Part shown: in pieces, positions 5,939 through 10,660 of the stretch | How the letters are laid out: each line of letters starts with the position of its first letter | How positions within the stretch are numbered: the stretch's first letter is position 1 | NCBI GenBank assembly: GCA_020848855.1 | Contig: JADLHH010000364.1 | Location: 1 to 10,660, forward strand | Origin: Anaerolineae bacterium | GTDB taxonomy: Bacteria > Chloroflexota > Anaerolineae > Aggregatilineales > Phototrophicaceae | DNA length: 10,660 nt | Direction: 5' to 3' | The notes under the pieces: model-generated | Databases searched by the model: none | Seen by the model: the letters and a program-made list of their open reading frames with translations, nothing else | Told to the model about the DNA's origin: nothing | Position numbers and translations under genes: made by a program

Positions 5939-6904
5939 ATGGCGACCACCACCAAAGACACACACAAACCCGTCAAGCTCGGCACCAGCTTTGATGAAGA
6001 CCGCAAATCCACCAGCCTGTGGCGCGAGACGCTCAAGAACATCCTGCGCAACCGCAGCGCCGTGATCGGCTTGTCGCTGATCGGCGTGCTGTTTCTGATC
6101 GCGCTGCTGGCGAGCGTGATCGCCAACTACGACCCGCTGCTGCCGATGATCGGTCAGCCGGGGCACAGCGGGCGTCTGCCGGCGCAGCCGCCGTGCATCC
6201 ACCTGTTCGGCTGCCCCGCCGAACAGCCACAGCATTACATGGGGCTGGACCTTAACGCCCGCGACATTTTCAGCCGCATCGTTTATGGCTCGCGCGAATC
6301 GCTCAAGGTCGGCTTCCTCGCCGTCCTGTTCTCGATCATCGTCGGCTCATCTCTGGGGCTGGTCTCCGGCTATGCCGGCGGCTGGGTCGATAACGTGATC
6401 ATGCGCTGCATGGACGTGCTGCTGGCGTTCCCGTCGCTGCTGCTGGCGATTGCCATCGTCACCGTGCTCGGTCCCGGCTTGCAGAACGCGCTGATGGCGA
6501 TTGCCATCGTGTCAATTCCGGTCTACGCCCGGCTCGCCCGCGCCAGCGTGCTGTCAGTCAAGGAGAACGAGTACGTCACCGCCCACCGCGCGCTCGGCGC
6601 GCACCCGCTGGAGATTCTGTTTTACCGCATTTTCCCCAACTCACTCACGCCGCTGATTGTGCAGGGCACGCTGGGCATCGGCACAGCCGTGCTGGACGCT
6701 GCCGCGCTCTCGTTCATCGGCTTGGGCGCGCAGCCGCCGACGCCGGAATGGGGCGCGATGCTGAGCGAGGCGCGCAACTACGTCTTCACGGCTCCGCACA
6801 TGGTCTTCTTCCCCGGCTTTGCCATCATGCTGACGGTGCTGGGCTTCAACCTGCTCGGCGATGGGCTGCGCGATGCGCTCGACCCGCGCCTGAACCGGAA
6901 CTGA
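5939..6904 (+). CDS. DppC-like ABC transporter permease
   Basis: This 321-residue inner-membrane protein is the partner of the DppB-like permease. It has the usual DppC layout: a polar cytoplasmic N-terminus (1-40), a first membrane segment (42-63), an extracytoplasmic stretch with MGLDLNARDIFSRIVYGSR (101-119), and then the core membrane domain. The EAA loop is EYVTAHRALGAHPLEILF (211-228), and the tail is GDGLRDALDPRLNRN. The extracytoplasmic loop holds C86 and C92, which might pair. ATG 5939 lies close behind a GAGGGG Shine-Dalgarno and 11 bp after the preceding stop, so the two permeases are very likely co-translated. No ATP-binding subunit follows, so the importer must borrow ATPases encoded elsewhere. 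Confidence 0.93.
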   Translation: MATTTKDTHKPVKLGTSFDEDRKSTSLWRETLKNILRNRSAVIGLSLIGVLFLIALLASVIANYDPLLPMIGQPGHSGRLPAQPPCIHLFGCPAEQPQHYMGLDLNARDIFSRIVYGSRESLKVGFLAVLFSIIVGSSLGLVSGYAGGWVDNVIMRCMDVLLAFPSLLLAIAIVTVLGPGLQNALMAIAIVSIPVYARLARASVLSVKENEYVTAHRALGAHPLEILFYRIFPNSLTPLIVQGTLGIGTAVLDAAALSFIGLGAQPPTPEWGAMLSEARNYVFTAPHMVFFPGFAIMLTVLGFNLLGDGLRDALDPRLNRN

Positions 6905-6920
6905 GCGTAATAGAGCCGCG

Positions 6921-6929
6921 TGGTAAAAT
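6921..6929 (+). promoter_or_regulatory. Extended -10 promoter candidate
   Basis: TGG directly precedes TAAAAT (6924-6929), fitting the extended -10 form TGn-TATAAT. The -35 position (CTGAGC at 6901-6906) is poor and overlaps the permease stop. It would serve the small gene starting at 6974. Confidence 0.35.
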
Positions 6930-6973
6930 TGAAGTAGGTAAGGTGTTCGCTGCTTGTGCCGAAGGAGCGTGCC

Positions 6974-7168
6974 ATGCGTAACTTCAAACACGAGATCGAT
7001 GGCTGCGACGACCCCAACGAACTCCGCGAGCTGCTCGCAGAACTTTCCACCGTGATCGAACAGCTAGACAACCGCCCTTACGAAGACGACACTCATCTGG
7101 ATCGCATCCACGATCTGGAACTGCTGCTCCAGTACGGAGAGTTGAAATTCACCCGGCTGCTGGCGTAG
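6974..7168 (+). CDS. Small acidic hypothetical protein, 64 residues
   Basis: I do not recognise this protein. ATG 6974 is chosen over the frame start at 6956 because AAGGAG (6962-6967) sits 6 nt before it. The sequence is rich in D, E and L (NELRELLAELSTVIEQLDNR, then HLDRIHDLELLLQYGELKF), which suggests two amphipathic helices, possibly a helical hairpin or dimer. It has no membrane segment or signal peptide. It lies 69 bp after the DppC-like gene on the same strand, with a possible promoter of its own at 6921-6929, so membership of the importer operon is uncertain. It converges with the hydrolase gene 18 bp away. The strong ribosome site and protein-like composition support a real gene. Confidence 0.65.
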   Translation: MRNFKHEIDGCDDPNELRELLAELSTVIEQLDNRPYEDDTHLDRIHDLELLLQYGELKFTRLLA

Positions 7169-7186
7169 CGCGGTTGTGCTGACGGC

Positions 7187-7876
7187 TCAGAGCAGTGTGT
7201 AGGAGTTGCCTGGGTCGAGCACGATCGGCTGTGCGCCGGTCTCGCTGCTGACGCGGTTCGCCCACTTGCCGGCTTCCTGCACGATTGGCGGGAAGGTGTT
7301 GTAGTGCATAGGCATCACCAGCTTCGGGCGCACGTACTGGATCGCCTTCAGCGCGTCGTCAGTCCCCATCGTGAAGTAGTCGCCGATTGGCAGCAGCGCG
7401 AGGTCGATGCTCGCGTCGCCGATAAGCTGCATGTCGGAGAACAGCGCCGTATCGCCCGCGAAGTAAAGACGTTTGCCGCTGCCGGTCGTCAGGATATAGC
7501 CGCACGACAGCCCACCGTACGTGCCATCAGGCAGCGACGAACTGTGGATCGCCGGCGTCGATTTTACGGTCATGAAGCCGCAGTCATAGCCGCCGCCCAC
7601 GTTCAGCCCGATTGTTTTATTGATGCCCTTCGCCCCAAGCCAGTTGCCGATTTCGAAGTTGGTGACGACGCTCGCACCGGTACGTTTGGCGATCGCGACC
7701 GTATCGCCCAGGTGGTCGCCGTGCCCGTGCGAAAGCAGAATGTACTCGGCTGCGACGGTTTCGGGTGACGCCGCCGCCAGCGGGTTCCCGGTCAGAAACG
7801 GATCGATCAGAACCGCGTGCCCCTCTACGTCGAGCGCGAAAGCAGAGTGTCCCAGCCAGGTCAGTTTTACGCCCAT
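7187..7876 (-). CDS. UPF0173-type metal-dependent hydrolase
   Basis: This 229-residue cytoplasmic protein has the metallo-beta-lactamase fold. The metal-binding motif H-x-H-x-D-H is at residues 50-55 (SHGHGDHLGD). Other likely ligands are H111 (PAIHSSS), D142 in YFAGDTALF and H191 in MPMHYNTFP. The N-terminal TWLGHSAFAL and the DPFLTGNP segment are hallmarks of the UPF0173/YtkL group, whose physiological substrate is not settled to my knowledge. ATG 7876 follows a GGGGGCG purine stretch. An in-frame TTG four codons earlier is possible but less likely, because it would consume that ribosome site. The gene is monocistronic by layout: its own promoter (7915-7944) lies between it and the upstream kinase gene. 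Confidence 0.92.
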   Translation of the reverse strand: MGVKLTWLGHSAFALDVEGHAVLIDPFLTGNPLAAASPETVAAEYILLSHGHGDHLGDTVAIAKRTGASVVTNFEIGNWLGAKGINKTIGLNVGGGYDCGFMTVKSTPAIHSSSLPDGTYGGLSCGYILTTGSGKRLYFAGDTALFSDMQLIGDASIDLALLPIGDYFTMGTDDALKAIQYVRPKLVMPMHYNTFPPIVQEAGKWANRVSSETGAQPIVLDPGNSYTLL

Positions 7877-7914
7877 AATCGCCCCCAAATCATGTCGGCT
7901 CTCTTAATTTGGTG

Positions 7915-7944
7915 AGTATAACGTATTCTTCGGCTTCCGGTCGA
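7915..7944 (-). promoter_or_regulatory. Promoter of the UPF0173 hydrolase gene
   Basis: On the minus strand, TCGACC (7944-7939, 4/6 to TTGACA) and TATACT (7920-7915, 5/6) are separated by 18 bp. Transcription would start near 7908, about 30 nt before the ATG. The -35 box lies inside the first copy of the 16-bp tandem repeat at 7937-7968, so a protein binding the repeats could control this promoter. Confidence 0.45.
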
Positions 7945-7968
7945 TTGAAATCCCGGTCGATTGAAATC
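7937..7968. repeat. Perfect 16-bp tandem duplication
   Basis: CCGGTCGATTGAAATC is repeated head to tail without mismatch or gap (7937-7952, 7953-7968). It lies between the kinase stop and the hydrolase start and overlaps the proposed -35 box. A two-copy operator or a recent slippage duplication are the simplest readings. Confidence 0.85.
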
Positions 7969-7976
7969 AGTCGTTG

Positions 7977-9224
7977 TTACACCAGCGGCATCGTGATCGT
8001 GAAGGTCGATCCCTGGTTCAGCCCGTCACTGGTCGCCCAGATGCGCCCGCCGTGCGCCTTGACCATCGCCCGCGCGATGCTTAAGCCGATGCCCATGCCG
8101 CCCAGGTGGCGCGTGGTGTGGTCTTCCACCTGGTAGAAGCGCTCGAAAATGCGCTCCGCCTCGTCGCGCGTCAAGCCGATGCCGGAGTCCGTCACCATGA
8201 CCCACACCTCGTCGTCGCTGCGCGTCGCGGTCTGGACGACGATGCGCCCATTCGGGGGCGTGAAGCGCACCGCGTTGTTGAGCACGTTGGTCACCGCCAT
8301 ACCCATCCGCACCCGGTCGATCAGCACCAGCATATCGGACGGGGGCGGCACGTACTGAAGGCGATGGTGCTGCGCCTCGACCAGCGGCAGCATGTCGTGG
8401 ACGATCTCGTTGAGGAATTCGCCCAGCGCGACCGGATCGCGGTTGAGTTCGCCCTCTTTCTGCTCCATGAAGCGCAGATTGGTCAGGTCTTCGATGATGG
8501 CGCGAAGCTGCAAGGCGCTGGCGACAACCTTCGACGCCGTCGCGCGCACGTTTTCGTCGTCGGCGACCTGAAGAAAGCTGGAATATCCCAGAATCACGCC
8601 CAGCGGCGTGCGCAGCTCGTGCGATGCGATGGCGATGAAGTCGCTCTTGAGCTTGTCGAGGTTGCTCAGCTCTTCGTTGGCTTTTTGCAGCGCCGCCACC
8701 ATCTGCGCGCTTTCGATGGCAACCGCCGCCTGCGCCGCCACAATCGACAGGTAATAGATATCGTCCTGCGTCCAGGGCAGATGCCGCTTATTGACCGCTT
8801 CCAGCACGCCGATCACCCGCCGGCGCGAGCGCATGGGCACGCCCAGCAGCGAATACGTGTGGAAAGCTGACGCCTGGTCGATACCTGGGAAATGGCGCTT
8901 ATCGTTTGGGATATCTTCAACCGCGACCGGGCGGTCTTCGTTGAGCACCACCCCGGCGATACTGCCGTCCAGCGGGACCGATCTGCCGGTGAATGCCTGC
9001 GCTTCCGGGTCGGTCGTCGCGGCGAAGCGCAGGTCATTGGTCTTGGAGTCGAGCAGCAGCACCGAAGCGTGCTCGGCGTCGACAATTTCGACCGCCGCTT
9101 CCATGATCTGGCTCAGCAGCGGCTTGATTTTGAGCGTCGAGTTCAGCACGGCGCTGATTTCGGTCAGCCGTGATAGCACGGCAACCTTGCGCTCCAGACC
9201 GGAAATCTGCTGTTCGGCAGCCAT
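7977..9224 (-). CDS. GAF-domain sensor histidine kinase
   Basis: This 415-residue soluble two-component kinase has no membrane segment. Numbered from ATG 9224: a short N-terminal helix (1-30), a GAF sensory domain (about 30-172, with FAATTDPEAQ and GVLEAVNKR), a coiled-coil linker (about 173-195), the HisKA domain with phospho-acceptor H202 in SHELRTPLG, and a HATPase_c domain with N-box NVLNNAVRF (313-321), G1 DSGIG (346-350), F-box FERFY and G2 GGMGIGL (375-381). All catalytic boxes are intact. No response regulator or receiver domain lies nearby, so it is an orphan. A GTG at 9251 would add nine residues, but a TATAAT abuts that codon, placing the transcript start downstream of it. I therefore prefer the ATG, although its ribosome site (AAGGAACG, well upstream) is weak. 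The GAF ligand is unknown. Confidence 0.9.
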   Translation of the reverse strand: MAAEQQISGLERKVAVLSRLTEISAVLNSTLKIKPLLSQIMEAAVEIVDAEHASVLLLDSKTNDLRFAATTDPEAQAFTGRSVPLDGSIAGVVLNEDRPVAVEDIPNDKRHFPGIDQASAFHTYSLLGVPMRSRRRVIGVLEAVNKRHLPWTQDDIYYLSIVAAQAAVAIESAQMVAALQKANEELSNLDKLKSDFIAIASHELRTPLGVILGYSSFLQVADDENVRATASKVVASALQLRAIIEDLTNLRFMEQKEGELNRDPVALGEFLNEIVHDMLPLVEAQHHRLQYVPPPSDMLVLIDRVRMGMAVTNVLNNAVRFTPPNGRIVVQTATRSDDEVWVMVTDSGIGLTRDEAERIFERFYQVEDHTTRHLGGMGIGLSIARAMVKAHGGRIWATSDGLNQGSTFTITMPLV

Positions 9225-9251
9225 TCGTGTAACCCATCGTTCCTTTTCCAC

Positions 9252-9257
9252 ATTATA
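9252..9257 (-). promoter_or_regulatory. Perfect -10 box of the kinase gene
   Basis: TATAAT reads on the minus strand at 9257-9252. No convincing -35 is seen at 16-18 bp spacing, so activator help or another sigma factor may be needed. Its position argues that translation starts at ATG 9224 rather than GTG 9251. Confidence 0.4.
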
Positions 9258-9359
9258 GAATGACCTGTCTGCGCGGGTTCCTTGTCGTCATAAAAAGTAG
9301 AGTTTGTCATCTGAGGTTTATATTTCTTAGTCGAAGAAGTAGGGCTGTTGAAACTGTTC

Positions 9360-9397
9360 ATAAGCGCGCTGCCTGCCAAACGCGGGATCGCGCTTAT
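9360..9397. repeat. Inverted repeat at left side of the box cluster
   Basis: ATAAGCGCG (9360-9368) pairs with CGCGCTTAT (9389-9397) around a 20-nt loop. No T-run follows, so a terminator is unlikely. It overlaps the leftmost DnaA-like box. Confidence 0.5.
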
Positions 9398-9437
9398 CGC
9401 AGAATAAATCCCATATATCACCAAACAGCGGGCGTAA

Positions 9438-9457
9438 TTGGGTAATCTTTGGGTTAT
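9438..9457 (+). repeat. Left copy of a flanking direct repeat
   Basis: TTGGGTAAT followed by CTTTGGGTTAT. A near-identical copy (TTGGGTAAT, GTTGGGTTAT) is at 9686-9704, differing only by one inserted and one changed base. The two copies bracket most of the DnaA-box-like sites. Confidence 0.6.
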
Positions 9458-9459
9458 GC

Positions 9460-9473
9460 CGAACGCTTGTTCG
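9460..9473. promoter_or_regulatory. CGAAC-N4-GTTCG palindrome, SOS-box-like
   Basis: CGAAC-GCTT-GTTCG matches the GAAC-N4-GTTC core known for LexA sites of Bacillus-type bacteria. No SOS gene starts nearby; the closest downstream start is the kinase gene, over 200 bp away on the minus strand. A chance palindrome or part of the adjacent box cluster are alternatives. Confidence 0.25.
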
Positions 9474-9493
9474 CTAAGTTGTCAACAACCCGT

Positions 9494-9522
9494 TGTCGAT
9501 AACTTTGCCGGAGTTATCGACA
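9494..9522. repeat. Inverted pair of TTATCGACA boxes
   Basis: TGTCGATAACT (9494-9504) and AGTTATCGACA (9512-9522) are perfect reverse complements over 11 bp, separated by 7 bp. They hold the two boxes closest to the classical DnaA consensus. Confidence 0.7.
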
Positions 9523-9647
9523 GTTTCGACAGGCGTGCCGCCCGGTGTTCAAAACCATCCATATACTCGCCGGACTTGTGAACAGAACGCCCGGCGGTTT
9601 TCGACAGGCGCGCCCGGTTTTGAACAGAGTTATGAACAGCTTTTGAA

Positions 9648-9677
9648 CAGTTGAATTCGACTCTTAATATTCAACTG
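9648..9677. repeat. Inverted repeat at right edge of the box cluster
   Basis: CAGTTGAAT (9648-9656) pairs with ATTCAACTG (9669-9677) across a 12-nt, partly AT-rich loop. It follows directly on the last DnaA-like box and could belong to an unwinding region or act as a weak terminator. Confidence 0.45.
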
Positions 9678-9685
9678 CGCCATAT

Positions 9686-9704
9686 TTGGGTAATGTTGGG
9701 TTAT
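9686..9704 (+). repeat. Right copy of a flanking direct repeat
   Basis: TTGGGTAAT followed by GTTGGGTTAT, matching 9438-9457. The repeat runs into the stop codon of the minus-strand methyltransferase gene and continues as TTATCCA, a partial classical DnaA box. Confidence 0.6.
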
Positions 9705-10426
9705 CCAGCCGAAGCGGGTTGGGATATCGGCTTCACGCCGATAAAAATGCCGCGCCCATCCAGCCCCGGCGTTTCAAAAGTCACGTCCAGCCCGGCGGCG
9801 ACGAACGCAGCGCGGTACTGCGCGTCGGTGAACACGCCGAGTTCGTGATGCTCGCTGAACGACTCGACGCCGTCGGGCGTGCCGACCAGATAGTGGAAGT
9901 CGAGGATCGAAACGCCGTTCTCCTGCTTGCTGGTGTTGATGCGCGCGATCTTCAGATCGGGCAGATCGACAAAGCGGGAATGAACACCTCTTGGGATAAT
10001 CTGCGCCGGCAGCAGCCAGGGTTCGACGATGGCGACGCCGCCCGGCAGCAGGTGATCGGCGATATGCTGCACCGTGCGGTTCAGCCGCTCGATGGTGACG
10101 GCGTAGCCGATGGCGCTGAACAGGCAGGTCACGGCGTCGAACTGCCTGCCGAGGTCGAATTCGACCATGTCGGCGAGGTGAAATGGGATATCCGGGCAGC
10201 GCTTGCGCGCCACCTTGAGCAGTTCGGGGTCGAGGTCCAGCCCCTCGACGCGGAAGTGTTCGGCAAGATACTGGGCGTGATGCCCCGTCCCGCAGGCGAC
10301 ATCGAGCAGGGTGTTGCCGGCGGCGCGCGTGTTCGTCGCGATGAAGCCGCGCACCAGTTCCGCCTCGCTCGCGTAGTCTTTCCAACTGTAGATCGCGTCG
10401 TAGAATTCCGCCGACTTGGTGAACAT
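9701..10426 (-). CDS. Class I SAM-dependent methyltransferase, DesVI/TylM1-like
   Basis: This 241-residue soluble enzyme has SAM motif I LLDVACGTGHHAQYL (40-54), the acidic strand-2 end in VEGLDLDPELL (60-70), D86 in HLADMVEFDL, and the run FDAVTCLFSAIGY (96-108) followed by LLPGGVAIVEPW (126-137). The SAIGY and VEPW features recall the DesVI/TylM1 group, which N,N-dimethylates amino-sugar nucleotides. No sugar-biosynthesis genes are nearby, so that substrate is only a guess. ATG 10426 is chosen because GAAGG lies 7-8 nt upstream and the protein starts MFTKSAEFYDAIYSWKDY as expected for the group; the open frame continues 17 codons further without support. Its stop overlaps the right flanking repeat of the origin-like region. 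The gene is divergent from the phosphatase-family gene at 10501. Confidence 0.88.
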   Translation of the reverse strand: MFTKSAEFYDAIYSWKDYASEAELVRGFIATNTRAAGNTLLDVACGTGHHAQYLAEHFRVEGLDLDPELLKVARKRCPDIPFHLADMVEFDLGRQFDAVTCLFSAIGYAVTIERLNRTVQHIADHLLPGGVAIVEPWLLPAQIIPRGVHSRFVDLPDLKIARINTSKQENGVSILDFHYLVGTPDGVESFSEHHELGVFTDAQYRAAFVAAGLDVTFETPGLDGRGIFIGVKPISQPASAG

Positions 10427-10438
10427 GATATGCCTTCG

Positions 10439-10468
10439 TTGTGAAAAGGGCGCGGCGTCAGGTAAAGT
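10439..10468 (+). promoter_or_regulatory. Weak promoter for the phosphatase-family gene
   Basis: TTGTGA (10439-10444) and TAAAGT (10463-10468) are separated by 18 bp, each 4/6 to consensus. Transcription would begin near 10475, giving a short leader before the TTG at 10501. Confidence 0.3.
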
Positions 10469-10500
10469 TAGCCGCACAATTCGGACAGGAGTATATCGTT

Positions 10501-10660
10501 TTGATCGACTTGAAGCCGATCTTCGCGGCGGTGCGCCAGGCGGCAGACCTGACCCGCCGCGTTCAGCAGATTCACCTCGCTCACAGCGAAAAGGCGGGCA
10601 AGGAGCCGGTCACGATTGCCGACTACGGCTCGCAGGCGATCCTGTGCCGGGCGATCAGCC
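10501..10660 (+). CDS. 3'(2'),5'-bisphosphate nucleotidase / inositol phosphatase family, N-terminal part
   Basis: The first 53 codons of a gene that runs off the window. The start is TTG 10501, with AGGAG (10487-10491) 9 nt upstream; no ATG or GTG fits better. The sequence AAVRQAADLTRRVQQIH followed by KEPVTIADYGSQAIL matches the opening of HAL2/SAL1/CysQ-like magnesium-dependent phosphatases. In these, the K-x-P-V-T-x-A-D segment precedes the metal site and the enzyme removes the 3'-phosphate from PAP or acts on inositol phosphates. The metal-binding and lithium-sensitive core motifs lie beyond the window, so the sub-family cannot be fixed. It is divergent from the methyltransferase gene. 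Confidence 0.75.
   Translation, partial: MIDLKPIFAAVRQAADLTRRVQQIHLAHSEKAGKEPVTIADYGSQAILCRAIS

Larger units (their letters stand above)
9355..9649. other. DnaA-box-like cluster, candidate replication origin
   Basis: This gene-free region is dense in 9-mers of the form TTNTNNACA. Plus strand: TTGTCAACA 9479, TTATCGACA 9514, TTGTGAACA 9576, TTTTCGACA 9598, TTTTGAACA 9618, TTATGAACA 9630 and TTTTGAACA 9641. Minus strand: TTATGAACA 9363-9355, TTATCGACA 9502-9494 and TTTTGAACA 9554-9546. A near match, GTTTCGACA, is at 9523. The sites at 9618, 9630 and 9641 are 11-12 bp apart, about one helical turn. Compared with the classical DnaA box TTATCCACA, position 6 is consistently a purine. Origin, DnaA-titration site, plasmid-type iterons or another regulator's array are all possible. 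No dnaA, dnaN or other replication gene is in the window. Confidence 0.5.

Noticed and set aside
7937..7968. CRISPR array remnant
   Set aside because: The two 16-bp copies are directly adjacent with no spacer, and no further copies or cas genes are present.
8106..8870. 254-codon plus-strand frame opposite the kinase gene
   Set aside because: It is a shadow of the kinase: all kinase boxes are intact on the minus strand and the plus-strand product is low-complexity, His/Arg-rich sequence.
9389..9401. Additional DnaA box at CGCTTATCGCAG
   Set aside because: TTATCGCAG lacks the terminal ACA shared by all the other sites, so it was not counted in the cluster.

Overview
The window looks like chromosomal DNA of a GC-rich bacterium, most likely a member of the Chloroflexota (Anaerolineae-like). 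The case rests on protein style and on a family of GTAGGGGC...GCCCCTAC intergenic palindromes (three copies here). I recall such palindromes from that phylum, but no search was possible, so the assignment is an inference.

Layout. 1-657 has no convincing protein gene. It holds a small MITE-like element (152-315) with perfect 18-bp terminal inverted repeats and a 10-bp target duplication, then a good sigma70-type promoter and a long leader. 658-2230 carries two tandem GNAT acetyltransferase paralogues. The first is interrupted by one in-frame TGA exactly where the second has a Trp codon. A SAM-dependent methyltransferase (2241-2921, minus) converges on them.

3094-6904 is a peptide/nickel-type ABC importer operon: a secreted substrate-binding protein, a stem-loop repeat, then DppB-like and DppC-like permeases. 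No ATPase gene follows. The binding protein reads as a circular permutation of the SBP_bac_5 fold: its last 111 residues match the segment normally found at the N-terminus of the family. A small unidentified acidic protein follows (6974-7168).

7187-9224 (minus) holds a UPF0173-type metallo-beta-lactamase-fold hydrolase and a soluble GAF-domain histidine kinase. A perfect 16-bp tandem duplication overlaps the proposed hydrolase promoter. 9252-9700 has no gene, but it contains about ten 9-mers of the form TTNT(C/G)(G/A)ACA, some spaced by one helical turn, with inverted repeats and a flanking direct repeat. It looks like a replication origin or another DnaA-type binding cluster. The window closes with a second methyltransferase (9701-10426, minus) and, divergently, the start of a 3'(2'),5'-bisphosphate nucleotidase/inositol phosphatase-family gene (10501 to the end).

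The most interesting items are the permuted binding protein, the origin-like cluster and the single-TGA GNAT gene. All calls come from reading the sequence; no similarity search or structure prediction was run.
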